Notes: generated by a model from the letters alone, not told the origin. 5,329 nucleotides of DNA from Candidatus Aenigmatarchaeota archaeon (GCA_030619735.1 JAUXAV010000078.1:1-5329); one strand, 5' to 3'. Counted from the first letter of the stretch, positions 1 through 5,329 are shown. Translations and numbers: made by a program.

Positions 1-68
1 GTCCAGGCCTTCCAGGTGTAGGAGTTGTCTGCGAAGCCGGTTTCTGTGTGCTCCAGTCTTGTTGCGTT
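1..68 (-). other. Start of a further Ig-like module (residues 1754-1775, cut by window edge)
   Basis: NATRLEHTETGFADNSYTWKAW resembles the final strand of an Ig-like spacer, matching the 'F-x-D-x-x-x-x-Y-T-x-x-A' motif that follows LamG-B. The protein therefore continues beyond the window with the same LamG-then-Ig alternation. Too short to classify further. Confidence 0.45.
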
Positions 69-3000
69 GTAGAGGGCAGTGATTTCAGAGGCTGATAAAC
101 TTCTGTTAAATATTAAAACTTCGTCTATGGTGCCGTTGAAATTGGCAGAAGTGGAAGAACTATAATTTGCGCCAATCCATAAATCATAATTATTGGTTGG
201 CAAATCTCCAGTATAACTAGTATTAGTTGCCTTTAAAACACCATCAACATACAAACTCATTTGAGAGCCATTATAAGTAGCAGATATATGGTGCCATTGT
301 CCATCATTAATATCTCCACTGGCAGTAGCATTGTAGCTAATGCTGTTATTTATGATCAAGAATTCTCCGCCGTTTTTCGTGCTTAGGGCGTAGGGGACAA
401 TTGTTACTGAATCAGTCCAGTAAATTTCTGTTTCATAACTTTCTCCATTTTCATTTTCAGCAATAATCTTTGTCATATACCCTTTCTCAACAGTATCATG
501 CACATCCCAGATATTCTGCCACGTTCCGTCATACTTTGTCCCCTCAATCAATTCCAAATCCAAAACATCAACACCTTTTTCATGAGGCATTTCTGCAATT
601 ACTGACCTAATTCCAGTTTCATCTCTAACATCAGCACTTACTAGCATTTCATCTCCTGGCCTGACATCACTTGGCTCAACATAAGCATTAGTGATTATAG
701 GGTTATTATTTTCAGAATAATCAGTTATGATGTAATATCCTTCTGCTGCAATATTATTACTATTCACATCTATACTTTTACCATTATCATGGACAAGATA
801 ACCATCAGCAAAGAAATTATGATTAGAATCAAGAAATTTATCATATGTATCTATTTTATCTGAAGATAATTCAATTGAAACAACTTCAACACTTTCTCCT
901 TGTTCATTCAAAAGAAGCTCACCAAGTTTTATATCTCTTGCTTTTTTAAATTCTCCATTTACCCAAATAGGATGATCTAATCCTGCTTTCAAAACATTAT
1001 TAATAATAATATAATTTACTACATTATGCCTGGTCCCTATAACTTTTGAACTTACAAATTGTCTTGTAACTAAGTCAAGAGAAACAACATATTCTCCTAT
1101 TTCTATATTCTCTATATTTTTATAATTTTTATCTGCCATTAAAATTTTTGTTCCTTTAGCAAGGCAAGGTGGTGGTGCTTGCAGTTCAAACACGGCATCG
1201 CTTTCATCGGTTACGCCTGCATCGTCTGACTTGGTTACCTTTATCAAATAATTGCTTGTAGCCGGACCAGCGGGAGTAACCCAGTTTGCCGAGCAAGAGC
1301 CGCCGTCACAGCTAGAGGCACCTACATTAGCCGAGCTCCAATCGTCTCCTGAATTGCTTGAATACTCTATGTCTACATTTTCTCCATCCCATCCTGTGGC
1401 AGTCCAAGTTATATAACCCGCATACATCGTACCTACCATCAAAGTCTCTCCTCCATCAGGCCGTGTCACAGTTATTGATGGTGCAGCCTTTGCCAAAATA
1501 TACCTTGAATCAGAATATGATTTTATCCACGCTGAAATTGTTATTGCTTCTGTTATGTTTAGGCTGTTGTCATAACTTATATTTATAAAATCCCCAGCAC
1601 CATCAAACTCAAACCCTTTCCCGAACTTGCCGTTGCTGACCTGGCTGGCATCTCCTACAGGGGTTCCGTTGTTTCTGTCCATGTAGTCCGTAACCCCGTC
1701 CCCAGAAGAGTTCAGGTCATCCATCCTCCACCAGCTGACCAGAGAGGAGTTAATATCCGCCACAATCATGCCCGACGAAATTGACGATTCCGACGAAGAG
1801 ACGTTGAAAAGAACGGTTCCAGTATTGAAGTTGCTGTTGTTTAAGGGGGAGTCCACCGTTAAAGTGGGGTTGGTGGTATCAATCTGGACCTCTCTTTCTG
1901 CTGTTGAGACTATGTTCCCTGCAATGTCCTGGGCGTATGCTGTGTAGGTATGGCGGCCCTCTGACTGGTCGGTGAAGTTGCGGTAGGTGTATTTGGATGT
2001 GGTGTTGGCGTAAAGGGCCAGGATTTCCTCCGCAGACAGGCTTCTGTTGAAAATCATTACGTCGTCGATAGTGCCGTTGAAAAAATTTTGGGTATCATCA
2101 TAAGTTCCAAATTTGGCATTATATGAGCCTCCTGCTAATAATTGCTTATTAGAACACGTTCCATCAAGTACACCATTAAAATATCTTTGGAAACAGCTTC
2201 CATTATAAGTTAATGTAACATAATACCAATTATTAATAGAAATTGTATTAGTCCAAGATGTTGTTGATGCATCCCCATGATTATAAAATTGTATGTTATT
2301 ATTTGAACCTATTGCAAGAGCTAATGTTGAGCCAGCAGTTGCTCCTCTATGGATATTTATGATTCTATTCCCTAAATTTGCAGCACTTATAGTAGAAGGA
2401 TAAACCCATGCTGAAAGAGTTATAGTTTGATTTTCAGAAGCTATGAAATTACTTGAAGCAGGCAAATCAACATAATCCCCATTACCATCAAACTCAAATC
2501 CCTTCCCGAAATAGCCGTTGTCAACCTGTACAGCATCATTAACCTTGCTCCCGTTGTTCCTGTCCATATAGTCAGTGGGGTCGCCCGTTGAATTCAGGTC
2601 ATCGAAGCGCCACCAACTCACCAGGGAGTCGTCAAAATTGATTACAGCGGATATGTTGTTTGCGCTGTCCACTGCAGACACGTTCACATATATATAATTC
2701 TCCTTCAGGTAGGAGGCATTTTCAGGGGTGGAGGTGTTGAAGACTATTGTGGGGTAGGTGGTGTCAATATTGAGGCATCTTCTGGCGCTTACGCTTGAAT
2801 TATCATCTCCGTCGTCTGCGGTCATATTCCAGCAGTAATTTCCATCAGAGAAGTTTATCTCCTTTGAGACAGAGGTGGTGGAGGTGTTCAGGGCGTCATT
2901 TATATAGATATAGTAGGTCAGGCTGTCCGAGTCATTATCCGAGGAGGCTGACCAGGTGAAGGTTACATTAACCGCCGGGAAGTTGGAGTTGTTTAATGGG

Positions 3001-5329
3001 GCTGTAAGGTTGGGGGTAGAGGGCTGGGTATTCCGGATTGTCAGTGCAGTGGAATTCTTTGCTGTCCCATTGGCAGTTCCGTCAAAGGGTATGACCTCGC
3101 ATATCCAGCTCTCTGTTTTTGTGGTATTCCCTGAACCTATTACTGATTGATTCTCCAGGAAGTCCTGCCTTTCTGAGTCATTGTACCATCTTATTATGTT
3201 CAGGACCGTGTCAGTGTCATTGTCCGCCGTAGAAATGTTCCAGCATTTCAGATTGTCAGTGGTGTAGTTATTGGCAGAGGTTGCGTTCAGGATTGGGCTG
3301 GAATGGGTTGGCGGCTTGTTCAGGATGGTCAGGGCAGTGGAATTCTTCGCTGTGCCGTCCTCTGTGCCGTCATTAGGAGTGATTTCGCACTTCCATTCCT
3401 CACCTTTGGAGGTTTCATCTGCAACCATTAGGTTGGAGGAGTTCTGGTATAGAGCCCAGATTTCCTCTGCTGATAAGGCACGGTTGAAAATCATGACTTC
3501 GTCGATTGTGCCGTTGAAATTAGCATCCGAGGAATTGCTATAATTTGCACCAATCCATAAATCATAATTATTGGTTGGCAAATCTCCAGAATAACTAGTA
3601 TTAGTTGCCTCTAAAACACCATCAACATACAAGCTCATTTGAGAGCCATTATAAGTAGCAGACATATGGTGCCATTGTCCATCATTAATATCTCCGCTGG
3701 CAGTAGCATTGTAAAAAGTCCCATTGCCTATTAAAAACTCTCCTCCGGCTTTTGTGTTGAGGGCGTAGGAGACATTTGTTTTTACCTCTGGTGGTGTATA
3801 GGTAGCGTAGATGGAGTATCGCAAAGGAGGCCACAAAACAGGAACAAGCGGGTCCGGCCAACCATCATATTCCTCAGCGTCATAGTAACCACCTCCACCT
3901 CCATCACCAGCGATTTGAGCAGTATGAGTTGCGTCAACACCATCTCCCCAGGCAGAAATGTAATAATCTTGGTCAGTTATTGATGGACCTGTTAAAAAAT
4001 CATATATTTGCCAAGCGGAAGGTTCTGGATTGGTTATAAGAATTTCCTCTGTTATGCCGACTAAATTTTTGCCCGAATCGTATAATGCACATTTAGTATT
4101 ATAATTGTTGGTACGTATGCTAACAGCGGCTGTGATTCTGATTCCTGTTCCAGCGCCTCCAGAACTACTTTTAAGGGCATAGATATAGCTTCCGATGAAC
4201 TGAGTATTACCCGTACCTATGTCTTCAAATCCAAAACTTGGGTCAATCACAACAGGATAATCAGCGTTATCCAGCCAATCTTGGTTAATGGTTACTGTTA
4301 AAATCCCTTGTTCTTCATCTATGTGCAGTTCTCCCCAAATCCAATTATCTTCATTATCTTGCTCATAAACCTTTGGTCGGTAAATGTGAAATGCTTTACC
4401 CGCTTTATATTTATCTCCTTCTTCTTTTGTCTTGAAAAATTTATCTTGTGTTTTATGGTAAACAGCATAAGAACCAACAGCATTTTCTGGTTGAAATACT
4501 CTTTCTTCACCTCTCATATCTGGCTGGTAATAGAACTTTAATTCCTGTGTTTCTATATTAAAAGTAATAATATTGCTCGTTGGTTTTTCTTTTAAAATAG
4601 TTTCCCATTCCAGCCCGCCATTATCATTTATCTTTACATTATACTCTTTATCTTTCTTATCCTTTTCTTTAAACTCTTTTGGCTCTAAAGGATAAATATG
4701 ATGCTCTAATTTATCTTCTTTCCATTTAACCTTTCCATTTTCCAATTCAAGGTTTGTGTCATAACTGGTTGAAGGAGTAATAAAAACATATACCTCTCCA
4801 TCCCACTTGTTTAATTTCACATATGGCTTTGAATCTTTTTTCCCAATTTCAACAATCTCGTCATCCAGGGATTTGAAGGCGTATTTCCCTGATTTGGTTT
4901 TCTTTATCTTTAATTTCTCAAGATTTTCTTCTTTTTCTGTTATAGGGCTTGCATCATTTAATTCTGGCTCTGAATTTCCCATTGGAGGGTCTCTTGCCAG
5001 AATATACCTTGAAGCAGTATTTGATTTTATCCAGGCTGAAATTGTTATTGCATTTGTTATATTCAGGCTATTATCATAACTTATGTTTATGAAATCCCCA
5101 TCACCATCAAACTCATAAGCGCCCCTGCCGTCATAGCCCCCTGTGGAGTTCCAGATGCCTCCCCCTCCGGAAGCTGTCAAAATTACGGTGCCGTTGTTGC
5201 CTAATCCTGAATAGTCCTTTGTGAAGTTGCTCTCGTTCAGGGTGCCGTTTCCTCCTGCCTCAAAGGGCATGTTCAGGACCGCAATGGGGGTGTTGTTTAC
5301 ATACCAGTTGTAGATGTTCTTTACATTGT
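1..5329 (-). CDS. Giant multidomain LamG/Ig-like surface protein with Hint domain, partial at both ends
   Basis: One reading frame is open across the entire window: 1775 consecutive sense codons, checked line by line, with no stop, no frameshift and no credible start. The predicted protein contains three LamG (concanavalin A-like) domains, several Ig/FN3-like modules, a Kre9/KNH-like module and a Hint (intein/hedgehog-type) domain. It is rich in Asn, Thr, Ser and Asp, poor in Cys, and has many N-x-S/T sequons, as expected for an exported and possibly N-glycosylated protein. LamG and Ig-like modules usually act in adhesion or glycan binding outside the cell, so a cell-surface adhesin or S-layer-associated role is inferred. 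The signal peptide and any membrane anchor would lie outside the window. Two LamG domains are interrupted by large inserts at the same position. Similar proteins, from memory, occur in DPANN archaea and candidate-phyla bacteria. The domain families are fairly secure; the biological role is unknown. Confidence 0.95.
69..392 (-). other. LamG-C domain, second half (residues 1646-1753)
   Basis: Resumes with YALSTKNGGEFLIIN, then GQWHHISATYNGS, MSLYVDGVLKATN and NNYDLWIGANYS, and the C-terminal signature NGTIDEVLIFNR with LSASEITALY. It completes the fold started at residues 1195-1279. The central part is almost identical at DNA level to LamG-A's second half (about 97% over 175 bases). Confidence 0.88.
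161..335 (-). repeat. Direct repeat R, copy 1 (within LamG-C second half)
   Basis: Aligns without gaps to 3539-3713 with 6 mismatches in 175 bases (about 97%). The offset of 3378 bases is a multiple of three, so both copies are read in the same frame. Similarity falls off quickly on both sides. It lies just C-terminal of insert 2. Confidence 0.9.
417..701 (-). other. Ig-like domain after the Hint domain (residues 1543-1637)
   Basis: PIITNAYVEPSDVRPGDEML opens a beta-sandwich with VSADVRDETGIRSVIAEM, LDLELIEGTKYDGTW, WDVHDTVEKGYMTKII, AENENGESYE and TEIYW. The layout (Pro entry, x-P-G-D, ADV-x-D-x-x-G-I, Y-D-G-T-W, alternating final strands) is that of Ig-like/macroglobulin-like surface modules found after Hint or LamG units. 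It is joined to LamG-C's second half by TDSVTIVP. Confidence 0.55.
786..1166 (-). other. Hint (intein/hedgehog-type autoprocessing) domain (residues 1388-1514)
   Basis: About 127 residues, mini-intein size with no endonuclease. Block A: CLAKGTKILMAD, with NIENIEIGEYVVSLD following, supplies the nucleophilic Cys1 (residue 1388). Block B: LKAGLDHPIWVNGEF-KKARDIKLGE, with conserved His 1452; the usual Thr of T-x-x-H is Gly. Block F/G: NHNFFADGYLVHD, with the penultimate His at 1513. The C-terminal Asn is replaced by Asp 1514, and the next residues are Asn-Gly-Lys, with no Cys/Ser/Thr nucleophile. Full protein splicing is therefore unlikely. N-terminal cleavage at Cys 1388, as in BIL or hedgehog-type Hint domains, remains possible, although a Pro precedes Cys1. 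Family assignment is firm; activity is inferred. Confidence 0.85.
1188..1484 (-). other. Kre9/KNH-like beta-sandwich (residues 1282-1380)
   Basis: The motif series APSITVTRPDGGETLMVGT, ITWTATGW, NVDIEYSSNSGDDW, ANWVTPAG, NYLIKVTKSDD and SDAVFEL matches the widespread 'P-x-G-G-E-x-x-x-x-G...I-x-W...V-x-I-x-Y-S-x-x-x-G-x-x-W...S-D-x-x-F' beta-sandwich related to the Kre9/KNH-like Ig fold. Two cysteines four residues apart (residues 1340 and 1345, CDGGSC) could pair. GC is high (65% at 1261-1320 by hand count), in sharp contrast to the adjoining Hint segment. The role is probably adhesive or structural. Confidence 0.65.
1491..1611 (-). repeat. Direct repeat L, copy 1 (within LamG-C first half)
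   Basis: Aligns without gaps to 4995-5115 with 14 mismatches in 121 bases (about 88%). It encodes the FDGxGDFINISY...RYILA block immediately N-terminal of insert 2. The offset of 3504 bases is also a multiple of three. Confidence 0.88.
1491..1745 (-). other. LamG-C domain, first half (residues 1195-1279)
   Basis: Entry SLVSWWRMDDLNSSGDG, MDRNNGT, GKFGKGFEFDGAGDFINISY, then ITISAWIKS and RYILA. The first part closely matches LamG-B and the second closely matches LamG-A, so this half looks like a mosaic of its two neighbours. LamG homology stops after RYILA, exactly where LamG-A is interrupted, and resumes at residue 1646 with YALSTKNGGEF. Confidence 0.87.
1746..2009 (-). other. Ig-like linker between LamG-B and LamG-C (residues 1107-1194)
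   Basis: Contains GRHTYTAYAQDIAGNIVSTA, a typical final-strand motif of bacterial/archaeal Ig-like domains (Y-x-x-x-A-x-D-x-A-G-N). It continues with EVQIDTTNPTLTVDSPLNN and the start of another Ig-like strand pair (TGTVLFNVSSSESS). A short MIVADINS bridge leads into SLVSWWRMDD of LamG-C. This is probably a rigid spacer. DNA in this stretch and the adjoining LamG-C entry is relatively GC-rich compared with the LamG cores. Confidence 0.6.
2010..2627 (-). other. LamG-B domain, uninterrupted (residues 901-1106)
   Basis: A complete LamG domain of about 206 residues. It has the entry SLVSWWRFDDLNSTGD, MDRNNGS, GKGFEFDGNGDYVDLP, ITLSAWVYP, RIINIHRG, then directly LALAIGSNNNIQFYN, WYYVTLTYNGS, FNGVLDG and KFGTYDD, and finally the signature NGTIDDVMIFNR with LSAEEILALY. 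The length is normal for the family. It shows what LamG-A and LamG-C would look like without their inserts: the strand RIINIHRG is followed immediately by the next strand of the hairpin. Confidence 0.9.
2628..3029 (-). other. FN3/Ig-like spacer region (residues 767-900)
   Basis: Starts with TQPSTPNLTAPLNNSNF, then NVTFTWSASSDNDSDSLTY and a YYIYIND strand, GNYCWNMTADDGDDNSS and RRCLNID. This is the usual layout of FN3/Ig-like modules with a P-x-L-x-x-P-x-N-x-S entry and a W-x-A-S-x-D-x-D-x-D loop. A second, shorter Ig-like unit follows (TTYPTIVFNTSTPENASY...VNVSAVDSANN) and runs straight into LamG-B. Acidic D-x-D-x-D loops suggest possible calcium binding, by analogy only. Confidence 0.55.
3030..3113 (-). 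repeat. Ig-like repeat unit signature, copy 2
   Basis: Encodes the ESWICEVIPFDGT...GTAKNSTALTIRN block (residues 739-766), partner of 3318-3401. Confidence 0.75.
3318..3401 (-). repeat. Ig-like repeat unit signature, copy 1
   Basis: Encodes the EEWKCEITPNDGT...GTAKNSTALTILN block (residues 643-670). It matches the block at 3030-3113, 288 bases away and in frame, consistent with tandem duplication of a 96-residue Ig-like unit. Confidence 0.75.
3447..3767 (-). other. LamG-A domain, second half (residues 521-627)
   Basis: LamG strands resume at YALNTKAGGEFLIGN, continue through GQWHHMSATYNGS, MSLYVDGVLEATN and NNYDLWIGANYS, and end with the C-terminal LamG signature NGTIDEVMIFNR followed by LSAEEIWALY. 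This completes the fold begun at residues 15-111. Its core is nearly identical to the second half of LamG-C at 69-392. Asn-Gly-Thr, Asn-Tyr-Ser and similar sequons are dense here. Confidence 0.88.
3539..3713 (-). repeat. Direct repeat R, copy 2 (within LamG-A second half)
   Basis: Partner of 161-335, same orientation and frame. Of the six differences, three are silent and three change a residue (T/S, K/E and I/M). It lies just C-terminal of insert 1. Confidence 0.9.
3795..4238 (-). other. Gly-rich beta-sandwich module (residues 364-511)
   Basis: Follows directly on YPVVIDP. Alternating strands with recognisable blocks are visible: SYIYALKSS, GTGIRITAAVSIRT, the CALYDSGKNLVGITEE hairpin, AWQIYDF, DQDYYISAWGDG, a Gly run (GDGGGGGYYD), and a closing RYSIYATYT strand. 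The pattern resembles jelly-roll/CBM-like modules that end shortly before a linker; no catalytic signature is seen. A PPEVKTNVS linker leads back into LamG-A. It could bind carbohydrate or simply serve as a spacer. The family assignment is uncertain. Confidence 0.45.
4239..4991 (-). other. Lys/Glu-rich module ending in YPVVIDP motif (residues 113-363)
   Basis: It opens with DPPMGNSEPELNDASP, then a highly charged stretch (EKEENLEKLKIKK, EFKEKDKKDKEY). Beta-rich sequence follows: NVKINDNGGLEWET, SNIITFNIETQELKFYYQP, VGSYAVYHKT and KAFHIYRPKVYE. It ends with WGELHIDEEQGILTVTINQ-DWLDNADYPVVIDP. A 'strand, W-L-x-x-A-x-YPV-x-IDP' ending is also known upstream of beta-sandwich (DNRLRE-type) domains in RHS/wall-associated proteins. 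From memory, close relatives of the AFHIYRPK...YPVxxDP block occur in hypothetical proteins of phages and uncultivated microbes; this is unverified. DNA here is very AT-rich (20% GC at 4621-4680). I do not assign a function. Confidence 0.55.
4995..5115 (-). repeat. Direct repeat L, copy 2 (within LamG-A first half)
   Basis: Partner of 1491-1611, same orientation and frame, immediately N-terminal of insert 1. Repeat similarity ends where the insert begins, at the codon for Ala in RYILA. Confidence 0.88.
4995..5285 (-). other. LamG-A domain, first half (residues about 15-111)
   Basis: Begins with IAVLNMPFE, followed by a YSGLGNNGT segment, WNSTGGYDGRGAYEF, the hallmark FDGDGDFINI and the strand pair ITISAWIKS...RYILA. 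These are the usual N-terminal strands of a LamG/concanavalin A-like lectin domain. The preceding residues (NIYNWYVNNTP) look like the end of an Ig-like linker. The domain stops after RYILA. The strands expected next (YALNTKAGGEFLI, then the DGQWHH strand) appear only about 409 residues later, so the domain is split by an insert. The carbohydrate or protein ligand cannot be told from sequence. Confidence 0.85.

Larger units (their letters stand above)
393..1490 (-). other. Insert 2: about 366-residue cargo with Hint domain inside LamG-C
   Basis: Residues 1280-1645 split LamG-C in the same hairpin loop as insert 1 splits LamG-A. The order is: Kre9/KNH-like beta-sandwich, a PPP linker, Hint domain, a short Asn-rich linker, an Ig-like domain, and a TDSVTIVP junction. 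No homology to insert 1 is visible. Frame is kept at both ends. No homing endonuclease motif (LAGLIDADG or HNH) is visible in the Hint part. If the Hint domain cleaves, it would cut the chain between two strands of the same LamG fold. Confidence 0.8.
3030..3446 (-). other. Two tandem Ig-like repeats (residues 628-766)
   Basis: Two related Ig-like units follow each other with a 96-residue period. Each carries a W-x-C-E strand, a proline, D-G-T...G-T-A-K-N-S-T-A-L-T-I and a closing Asn (EEWKCEITPNDGT and ESWICEVIPFDGT). Between them lies a third Cys in LKCWNISTADNDTD. This W-x-C...DG...I-x-N pattern is familiar from archaeal surface-protein Ig-like modules and would form stalk-like spacers between LamG domains. 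A disulfide between Cys residues is possible but not shown. Confidence 0.6.
3768..4994 (-). other. Insert 1: about 409-residue cargo inside LamG-A
   Basis: Residues 112-520 separate the two halves of LamG-A. LamG homology ends after RYILA and resumes at YALNTKAGGEF. The insert has two parts. The first is a Lys/Glu-rich, Asn/Thr-poor segment unlike the rest of the protein. The second is a Gly-rich beta-sandwich. They are joined at a WLDNADYPVVIDP motif. There are no transposase, integrase, intein or endonuclease motifs, so this is a structural module and not a mobile gene. Reading frame is kept at both edges. How it came to sit in this loop is unknown. Confidence 0.8.

Noticed and set aside
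786..1166. Classical splicing intein
   Set aside because: There is no Asn plus Cys/Ser/Thr at the C-terminal junction, no endonuclease domain, and the host is a surface protein and not a conserved enzyme active site. A Hint/BIL-type domain fits better.
393..1490. Polymorphic toxin with a pre-toxin Hint domain
   Set aside because: In such toxins the Hint is followed by a C-terminal toxin domain and the stop. Here the frame continues through an Ig-like domain and the rest of LamG-C, with no nuclease or other toxin motif.
1358..1588. Short plus-strand open frame (76 codons)
   Set aside because: Lies antisense to the Kre9-like and LamG-C coding sequence. The translation is Leu-rich, low-complexity and without a recognisable domain; it is a shadow of the minus-strand gene.
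2956..3543. Two plus-strand open frames (2956-3150 and 3271-3543) with similar protein sequences
   Set aside because: Their resemblance (VRAVEFFAVP-type) simply mirrors the Ig-like repeat on the opposite strand; there is no independent support for a gene.
161..3713. Insertion sequence or transposon flanked by direct repeats
   Set aside because: The repeats encode conserved LamG strands in frame. No transposase, integrase or terminal inverted repeats are seen between them.
4308..4541. Overlapping short open frames on both strands (plus 4308-4541; minus 4319-4510)
   Set aside because: Both are out of frame with the long minus-strand reading frame in an AT-rich stretch. The Phe/Ile-rich plus-strand product looks like a membrane segment only because AT-rich Lys/Asn/Glu codons read that way in reverse.
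393..4994. Assembly chimera creating the LamG interruptions
   Set aside because: Not excluded, but made less likely: frame is kept at all four insert edges, both inserts use the same loop, and the edges fall at natural module linkers. Long-read coverage across 393, 1490, 3768 and 4994 would settle it.
4807..5079. Plus-strand open frame of 90 codons
   Set aside because: Antisense to insert 1 and LamG-A; no domain, and its composition follows from the opposite strand.
1..5329. CRISPR array, tRNA/rRNA gene, riboswitch, promoter or terminator
   Set aside because: Both strands were read and the whole window is coding. AT-rich stretches and T-runs are codon-driven, and the repeats are long protein-domain repeats without the short repeat/spacer pattern.

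Overview
The whole window lies inside one protein-coding gene on the minus strand. Reading complementary to plus-strand triplets 3-5, 6-8 and so on up to 5325-5327 gives 1775 sense codons with no stop. Neither the true start nor the true stop is in the window, so the protein is longer than 1775 residues. There is no intergenic DNA, RNA gene, promoter or terminator here. Residue numbers below count from the codon at 5325-5327 (residue 1) to the codon at 3-5 (residue 1775).

The product looks like a giant, modular, secreted or cell-surface protein. It is rich in Asn, Thr and Ser, has many N-x-S/T sequons, and consists almost entirely of beta-sandwich modules. The order, N- to C-terminal (right to left on the plus strand), is: LamG-A first half; a 409-residue insert (K/E-rich segment, then a beta-sandwich after a YPVVIDP motif); LamG-A second half; two Ig-like repeats; an FN3/Ig-like segment; an uninterrupted LamG-B; an Ig-like linker; LamG-C first half; a 366-residue insert (Kre9/KNH-like beta-sandwich, Hint/intein-like domain, Ig-like domain); LamG-C second half; and the start of another Ig-like module.

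The main observation is that two of the three LamG (concanavalin A-like) domains are split at the same loop by unrelated inserts. The middle LamG is intact and serves as an internal control. One insert carries a roughly 127-residue Hint domain with an intact N-terminal Cys motif, but with His-Asp-Asn instead of His-Asn-Cys/Ser/Thr at its C-terminal end. Long in-frame direct repeats flank both inserts (about 97% identity on one side and 88% on the other, counted by eye), so homologous recombination could exchange or delete inserts without breaking the frame.

The organism is probably an uncultivated prokaryote. Motifs such as SLVSWWRFDDLNS, FDGxGDY/FI and NGTIDEVMIFNR, the W-x-C...DG Ig-like repeats and the high Asn content resemble, from memory, surface proteins of DPANN archaea (Woesearchaeota/Pacearchaeota-like). 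Candidate-phyla bacteria are an alternative. This assignment is inference, because the window holds no phylogenetic marker.
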